The notes under the pieces: generated by a model | Told to the model about the DNA's origin: nothing | Seen by the model: the letters and a program-made list of their open reading frames with translations, nothing else | The model's database searches: none | Part shown: positions 21,450 to 25,518 of the stretch, piece by piece | Numbering within the stretch: position 1 is the stretch's first letter | How the letters are laid out: the number at the start of each line of letters is the position of its first letter | DNA from: an uncultured Treponema sp. | Lineage (GTDB): Bacteria; Spirochaetota; Spirochaetia; Treponematales; Treponemataceae | DNA: 25,518 bases | Direction of reading: 5' to 3' | NCBI GenBank assembly: GCA_937915735.1 | Contig: CALGGS010000211.1 | Coordinates: 1-25,518, forward strand | Program-made: the position numbers and the translations under genes

Positions 21450-23183
21450 TTATAAATTTACTTTGCATGACAGCCTAAACTGAAAACTGTTCCATACATC
21501 GTACCTGTGATTTTTCTGCTGGTTGTAAAGAGGGTTGACAATCCTTACATATGTCAGGCCGCCTCCAAGAGCAACTTGATTCGTCAAAAAATAAATGCTT
21601 GAAAAACCAAGGGCTAGAATTCCCTTGTAGCAGTTCCAGGTGCGGGTGTGCAGGGAGCCTGTGTCTCCTGTCGAGACATCATATATGGCTTCTTTGAAGA
21701 GGATTGAATTGTCAGGGTTGTAGCGGTGTGCGTACACTGTGGACATGCCTTTCGGATAATAGATTTTGACTGCAAGATACTGGCTTTGTCCTCCATATCC
21801 AATGCCTGAGCCGAGCCATTGCCCCTCGTTTGTATAGCCCTGGGTTATTATATGGTGAAAGCCGAAGTTGTATGCCCATTGAGCCTGCATATCCTGCGAC
21901 ATCTCCGTGTTGTTCCACTCAAATATTACTTCGCCGCGGATTTTTTTTGCCCTGCAGACCGGAATTTCTTTTTTAAGTCCGAATGTATAGACGAAAGTGT
22001 GCCAGTAATGGGTTATATAGGAGTCTAAGCGGTCGGAGGCGTTTATGTGGTCGTCAACTGCAAATTCCGCATAGGCTTCAATTCCACCTCTGGTCGAGAG
22101 CCAGCTCGCTGAAAAGGCGATTTTCTGATCTTCTGATTCGTTTCCGTAGGCGGCACCCTGCGTTCCGTAAAACGGATTCAGGTACTTGTAGAAGTTGCCG
22201 TCATTCCACTTGCTGAGGCATACTTTTGTAATTCCCAGCGTAAGCCCGGGCAGAAAAGACGGTGCGTATGAAAATGTCATGCCGGTTATCTGATTGTGGT
22301 CGTTGGAACTGTCGTCATCAAAATAATCACTCTCAGAAAGGCGGCCAATCCACATACGAGCTTCAATATTGCCTATGTACCAGCCCAGCCACGGCAGATG
22401 AACTTGTGTTTTCCGTAAGCCTATATCGAATTTGGGATATGTAGGCGCATTGTTTGAATGTAAAACCGGATTTAGCCAGGCGGGACCAATCCACGGACTT
22501 TGAGTACCGAAGCCGACTGTGAAAGCCTTCCATGCCCAGCGAAGTTCTGTGTCTCCCCAGTCATAAGTCCAGAATGCAGAATCGCCAAAGCGTTGCGGAG
22601 CATCCGCTCCCACATCGTTTCCGTATCCCCAGGTATATGCATATTTATTTGAGTAATATGCACTGTTATCCATTAAATCAAACTCCAAATTCTGACTGAA
22701 ACTCACCTGCGGCTTAACCGTCACCTCAAAGCCATAGCCTTCCAGCCGCACTCCGCCTGTCAGGCTTGTGTTGTAGCCCTTTCCTTGCCAGAGGGCGCCG
22801 TCATTCTGTCCGTAGGGGGCGGCGGTGTTGTAGGAGTTGTACCATTCAGGGCCGTAGATTTTGAGCGTAAGGCTGTGGTCAAATCCCTGGGTAAACCAGT
22901 TCTTTCCCTGATTTTCTGATTGCCAGAGCCTGCGTTTTTTTCCGAGATTGTTGTTTTTCCAGATGTTCCCCTCGCTGTCTTTTAGGGAGTTTTCTTCTTT
23001 ATCTAGGGCAAAGCTCCATTCCGAATCGCTGAGCGTGCGGTAGCCAAGGGTTGGGCGCTCTGTAATGCCTGAGAGACTTAAGAAATCATAATATTCTTCT
23101 TCGGTGGATTTTAGGGCTTCCTGAGAAAAAAATAATGCTCCTGCCAGAAAAATCGACGCCGAAAAAAACAGTCTTCTAAACAT
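21450..23183 (-). CDS. Outer-membrane capsule assembly protein, Wzi-like beta-barrel
   Basis: A 577-residue exported protein. A basic and hydrophobic signal peptide (MFRRLFFSASIFLAGALFFS) is followed by a long region of alternating aromatic and polar residues, typical of beta-barrels. Motifs such as LRWAWKAFTVGFGTQSPWIG, PKFDIGLRKTQVHLPWLGW and the aromatic-rich C-terminal strand fit the capsule assembly Wzi family. Wzi anchors group 1 capsule to the outer membrane in E. coli. Its presence beside this cluster suggests the polymer is retained on the outer surface, and it shows that the host is a diderm. It has its own upstream promoter candidate and is divergent from the response regulator gene. 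Codon use is richer in G/C than the neighbouring licD block. Confidence 0.82.
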   Translation of the reverse strand: MFRRLFFSASIFLAGALFFSQEALKSTEEEYYDFLSLSGITERPTLGYRTLSDSEWSFALDKEENSLKDSEGNIWKNNNLGKKRRLWQSENQGKNWFTQGFDHSLTLKIYGPEWYNSYNTAAPYGQNDGALWQGKGYNTSLTGGVRLEGYGFEVTVKPQVSFSQNLEFDLMDNSAYYSNKYAYTWGYGNDVGADAPQRFGDSAFWTYDWGDTELRWAWKAFTVGFGTQSPWIGPAWLNPVLHSNNAPTYPKFDIGLRKTQVHLPWLGWYIGNIEARMWIGRLSESDYFDDDSSNDHNQITGMTFSYAPSFLPGLTLGITKVCLSKWNDGNFYKYLNPFYGTQGAAYGNESEDQKIAFSASWLSTRGGIEAYAEFAVDDHINASDRLDSYITHYWHTFVYTFGLKKEIPVCRAKKIRGEVIFEWNNTEMSQDMQAQWAYNFGFHHIITQGYTNEGQWLGSGIGYGGQSQYLAVKIYYPKGMSTVYAHRYNPDNSILFKEAIYDVSTGDTGSLHTRTWNCYKGILALGFSSIYFLTNQVALGGGLTYVRIVNPLYNQQKNHRYDVWNSFQFRLSCKVNL

Positions 23184-23196
23184 AGCTTTCTGTTAT

Positions 23197-23223
23197 TCTA
23201 TAAAAATTGGCGGCTTGTGTCGA
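23197..23223 (-). promoter_or_regulatory. Possible promoter of the Wzi-like gene
   Basis: On the minus strand TCGACA (23218-23223) and TATAGA (23197-23202) are separated by a short 15-base spacer, just upstream of the ATG at 23183. Each hexamer matches consensus at five of six positions, but the spacing is not ideal. On the opposite strand a TATAAT at about 23260 may serve the response regulator gene; its -35 is poor. Confidence 0.35.
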
Positions 23224-23277
23224 GTTCTGCTGAGACTGTTTTTTTTATGTGCGTTTTGATATAATTATTGCTCGAAA

Positions 23278-24630
23278 ATGAAATTCACACTGCTTATCAT
23301 AGACGACGAAAAAAATATCCGCGAAGGACTTGCCGCAGATTTCGAGATGGACGGCTACAATGTAAAAATCGCCGCAAACGGAAACGAAGGACTTTCTCTT
23401 CTTCAAAAGGGTGACATTGACCTTGTAATTACGGATTTGCGGATGCCAGGCTCAATTTCAGGCGAACAGGTCTTGCGTGAAGTCACTACAAAAATGCCTG
23501 GAATTCCTGTCATAGTCCTTACGGGGCATGGCTCAATCGATGCCGCGGTCAAGGCAATGCAGGACGGAGCCTACGATTTTTTAACAAAGCCTCTTAACCT
23601 TACCCAGCTTGAAGTCATCGTAAAGAGGGCGTTAGAGGGCAGGGAATTAAAGCTTAAGCACACCGAGCTGTTAAGGCAAGTTTCGACCCAAAAAAAGACA
23701 GACAATATAATCGGAAAAAGCTCAGCCATGCAGCGGGTTATGACGCTGGTAAAGAAAGTCGCCGACGCTCGCATTTCCGTTCTGATTACTGGCGAAACTG
23801 GAGTCGGAAAGGAAGTGGTTGCCAATGCGATTCATAATCTTTCAAGCCGAAGCGACAAGGCGTTCATTCCCGTAGTCTGCTCCTCTTTGAGCGAGACACT
23901 CCTTGAAAGCGAGCTTTTCGGGCATGAAAAGGGAGCGTTCACGAATGCAGAAAGCCTTCATAAGGGAAAATTTGAGCTTGCCCACGGAGGAACGATTTTC
24001 CTTGACGAAATCGGTGAAATCAACATGAGCGTGCAGGTAAAATTGCTCCGGGTCCTGCAGGAAAAAAAGTTCGAGCGGGTAGGCGGGGAAGAGCCAATCG
24101 AAGTCGATGTGCGGGTTTTGGCGGCCACGAACAAAAATCTTGAGGAAGAGGTTAAGGCTGGCCGTTTCCGGGAGGACTTGTATTTTCGTCTGAACGGAAT
24201 CCACATCGAAGTGCCGCCATTGCGGGATAGAAAGGACGACATTCCGCTTTTGCTGACAAGCTTTCTCGAAAAATATAACGAAGAAAACGGAAAAAATATC
24301 AAAGGCTTTGACAATCAGGCGAAAAATGCCCTTTACAAGTACGACTGGCCTGGAAATATCCGTGAGCTGCAGCATTGCGTAGAAAGTGCCGTCGTAATGG
24401 CAAGCGGAAACGAAATCACCCTTGAAGATTTGCCGCCTTCCGTGAGTCGTGGCAGTAAAATCGAGACGATTTCAGTTCCGATTGGAATTACGCTTGAAGA
24501 GGCCGAAAAAATACTGATTACCGAGAATCTTGCGGCAAACAAAGGAAACAAAAGCAAGACGGCCCAAGTCCTTGGAATCGGTCGGAAAACGCTTCATCGA
24601 AAGCTTGAAGAACTAAACATTGAGGAATAA
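23278..24630 (+). CDS. Sigma-54-dependent response regulator, NtrC/AtoC-like
   Basis: A 450-residue three-domain regulator. Residues 1-~125 form a receiver: IIDDE with Asp9/Asp10, phospho-acceptor Asp53 in ITDLRMPG, Thr near 82 and Lys in LTKPLN. Residues ~145-380 form the AAA+ domain: GETGVGKE (Walker A), GAFTNA (variant of the sigma-54 contact loop GAFTGA), GTIFLDEIGE (Walker B). The C terminus has a Fis-type helix-turn-helix (KSKTAQVLGIGRKTLHRKLE). It would activate sigma-54 promoters on phosphorylation by a histidine kinase, none of which is encoded in the window. The gene is divergent from the Wzi-like gene and lies 4 bases before trmB. I see no GG-N10-GC sigma-54 site in the adjacent divergent gap, so local regulation of the glycan genes is not supported. 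Confidence 0.93.
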   Translation: MKFTLLIIDDEKNIREGLAADFEMDGYNVKIAANGNEGLSLLQKGDIDLVITDLRMPGSISGEQVLREVTTKMPGIPVIVLTGHGSIDAAVKAMQDGAYDFLTKPLNLTQLEVIVKRALEGRELKLKHTELLRQVSTQKKTDNIIGKSSAMQRVMTLVKKVADARISVLITGETGVGKEVVANAIHNLSSRSDKAFIPVVCSSLSETLLESELFGHEKGAFTNAESLHKGKFELAHGGTIFLDEIGEINMSVQVKLLRVLQEKKFERVGGEEPIEVDVRVLAATNKNLEEEVKAGRFREDLYFRLNGIHIEVPPLRDRKDDIPLLLTSFLEKYNEENGKNIKGFDNQAKNALYKYDWPGNIRELQHCVESAVVMASGNEITLEDLPPSVSRGSKIETISVPIGITLEEAEKILITENLAANKGNKSKTAQVLGIGRKTLHRKLEELNIEE

Positions 24631-24634
24631 AAAA

Positions 24635-25354
24635 ATGTGTGATAAAAATCTAAAAGGGGGAAGTCTCCCCCCTCGAAAGTCTGACGGAATCCACCGCGAA
24701 ATCCACACTTTCGTGCTTCGTCAGGGACATTTCACGGCAAGCGAGAGAAAGGCGTATGAAGAGCTCCACGAGGACTTTTGTATTCCCTATTCTGAAAAAC
24801 TTCTTGATTTTGAAAAAATTTTCTCCAATAAAAATCCGGTCGTAATTGAAATCGGCTTTGGAATGGGAAAGGCGACAGCTATTATCGCAGAGAACAATCC
24901 TGATATAAACTACATCGGAATTGAAGTTCATAAGCCTGGAGTCGGAAAACTCTTGGGTGAAATCCGCGACAAAAATCTTAAGAATTTGCGTATTATAGAG
25001 CATGATGCCATGGAAGTCCTGAAGAATCAGCTTGCAGATTCGAGCGTTTCTGCCTTTCATATCTTTTTTCCTGACCCGTGGCAGAAAAAACGGCATTTTA
25101 AGCGCCGTTTACTTCAGCGGCCAAGAACTGACTTAATGGCACAAAAGCTTATTAAGGGTGGCTATCTTTATTTTGTTACCGACTGGCTTCCCTACGCAGA
25201 ATTTGGTCTTGAGCAGCTTTTGGCTACGGAAGGCTTAAAAAATCGCTATGACGGCTATGCTGTGCATCAAGAATGGCGCCCTGAGACCCGTTTTGAACAG
25301 AAGGGGCTGGACGCTGCCCGTGTAATTACAGAAATTATGTTTGAGAAGCAGTGA
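24635..25354 (+). CDS. trmB: tRNA (guanine-N7-)-methyltransferase TrmB
   Basis: A 239-residue SAM-dependent methyltransferase that makes m7G46 in tRNA. The SAM site is VIEIGFGMGKATA, the family signature FFPDPWQKKRHFKRRL follows, and VTDWLPYAEF and the C-terminal TRFEQKGLDAARVI match TrmB. I chose ATG 24635, with GAGG 8 bases upstream, over a TTG at 24620 that would overlap the regulator gene. It starts 4 bases after the regulator's stop, so the two are probably cotranscribed. The N terminus has an unusual KGGSLPPRKSDG segment encoded by a G5/C6 palindrome. This housekeeping gene marks the right border of the surface-glycan locus. Confidence 0.95.
   Translation: MCDKNLKGGSLPPRKSDGIHREIHTFVLRQGHFTASERKAYEELHEDFCIPYSEKLLDFEKIFSNKNPVVIEIGFGMGKATAIIAENNPDINYIGIEVHKPGVGKLLGEIRDKNLKNLRIIEHDAMEVLKNQLADSSVSAFHIFFPDPWQKKRHFKRRLLQRPRTDLMAQKLIKGGYLYFVTDWLPYAEFGLEQLLATEGLKNRYDGYAVHQEWRPETRFEQKGLDAARVITEIMFEKQ
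24656..24671. repeat. Short GC palindrome inside the trmB 5' end
   Basis: GGGGGA (24656-24661), loop AGTC and TCCCCC (24666-24671) make a 6-bp hairpin within codons for GGSLPP. It lies in the non-conserved N-terminal extension. It could be an in-frame mini-palindrome insertion or affect translation. Confidence 0.4.
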
Positions 25355-25367
25355 TTATTTTCGCACT

Positions 25368-25432
25368 CGCATAGCATGTCATTATAGCGCACGCATAGCA
25401 TGTCATTATCGGGCTTGCTGATGTGTCATTAT
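25368..25432 (+). repeat. Short tandem half-units of a palindromic intergenic repeat
   Basis: CGCATAGCATGTCATTAT occurs exactly twice (25368-25385 and 25392-25409, period 24), and its core TGTCATTAT recurs a third time at 25424-25432, where it forms the left end of the following hairpin. The repeats lie after trmB and are non-coding. Confidence 0.8.
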
Positions 25433-25451
25433 CGGGCTTAGACCCGATAAT
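25428..25451. repeat. REP-like palindrome A (perfect 9-bp stem)
   Basis: ATTATCGGG (25428-25436), loop CTTAGA and CCCGATAAT (25443-25451) form a perfect hairpin. No T-run follows, so it is not a classic intrinsic terminator, though it could protect or end the trmB transcript. With the flanking TGTC it resembles the bacterial GTCATT-palindrome class of intergenic repeats. Confidence 0.75.
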
Positions 25452-25465
25452 CTTTCGTACAGGAG

Positions 25466-25515
25466 ATTGCCGTATCTAAGCAAGGGCGACAAGCAATGCC
25501 CTTGAGTACGGCAAT
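25466..25515. repeat. REP-like palindrome B with nested stems, inverted relative to A
   Basis: ATTGCCGTA (25466-25474) pairs perfectly with TACGGCAAT (25507-25515). Inside, AAGGGC (25482-25487) pairs with GCCCTT (25498-25503) around a 10-base loop. Read on the minus strand it begins GTCATTGCCG, matching the GTCATTATCGGG start of palindrome A. The two units thus form a head-to-head pair like BIME elements. Confidence 0.75.
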
Positions 25516-25518
25516 GAC

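Noticed and set aside
21614..22663. Several open frames overlapping the Wzi-like gene on both strands
   Set aside because: They lack ribosome sites and family features and are explained by the codon pattern of the real gene.
23224..23277. Sigma-54 promoter before the response regulator gene
   Set aside because: TTGC occurs but there is no GG at the required distance upstream.
23938..23955. GAFTNA in place of GAFTGA as a loss of sigma-54 contact
   Set aside because: The key Thr and the Phe are kept, and variation at the fifth position is seen in working members of the family.
24620..24634. TTG start for trmB
   Set aside because: It overlaps the regulator stop. The ATG at 24635 has a well-placed GAGG.
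25361..25440. CRISPR array
   Set aside because: Only two full 18-bp repeats with 6-base gaps and no spacer structure or cas genes. They belong to palindromic repeat units.

Overview
The window looks like a surface-glycan gene cluster from a host-associated spirochaete, most likely a Treponema. This rests on three things: the mix of teichoic-acid-like and LicC/LicD genes in a diderm (an outer-membrane Wzi-type barrel is present), the moderately AT-rich composition, and palindromic REP-like intergenic repeats. No rRNA or other marker fixes the species, so the genus call is an inference. Base composition is uneven: about 1.7-10 kb and 16.3-20.5 kb are visibly AT-richer than the flanks and 21.4-25.3 kb, as expected for an exchanged accessory locus.

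Left block (1-8964, all minus strand, transcribed leftwards). A tight operon runs adenylating ligase (DltA-like), PLP fold-III decarboxylase, acyl carrier protein, MBOAT acyltransferase, SGNH/DltD-like protein, polytopic membrane protein, WecE-type sugar aminotransferase and a GT2 transferase cut by the window edge. This is a dlt (D-alanylation) arrangement with an extra decarboxylase. It suggests that an amino acid is loaded on the carrier, decarboxylated there or before loading, and passed across the membrane to a glycan.

Upstream are two more minus-strand genes (9090-11448): a capsular-polysaccharide transferase and a Wzx/MATE-like flippase. Diverging from them, on plus, is licD1 - IspD/TarI-like cytidylyltransferase - NAD-dependent epimerase (11574-14127). 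This trio converges on a minus-strand pair, a TagB/TagF-like glycerophosphotransferase and a glycosyltransferase (14104-16265).

Right accessory block (16266-21434, plus strand). A divergent promoter region flanked by a perfect 12-bp inverted repeat precedes licD2. Next comes an 802-residue fusion of winged helix, LicC-like cytidylyltransferase, LicA N-lobe remnant and SHMT-fold PLP domain. Then follow a shortened GT2, the decayed 3' end of a second fusion copy, and licD3. The block appears to have grown by duplication and recombination of a licD/fusion unit.

Right flank. A Wzi-like outer-membrane barrel (minus), a sigma-54-dependent response regulator and TrmB (plus) are followed by a cluster of palindromic repeats at the window edge.

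Together the genes make, export and decorate a surface polymer: nucleotide sugars (WecE, epimerase), CDP-activated groups (IspD-like, LicC-fusion) transferred by LicD and TagF-like enzymes, lipid-linked flipping (Wzx), and extracytoplasmic acylation (MBOAT/DltD-like). The most novel parts are the decarboxylase-containing dlt-like operon, the LicC-SHMT fusion, and the candidate invertible promoter.
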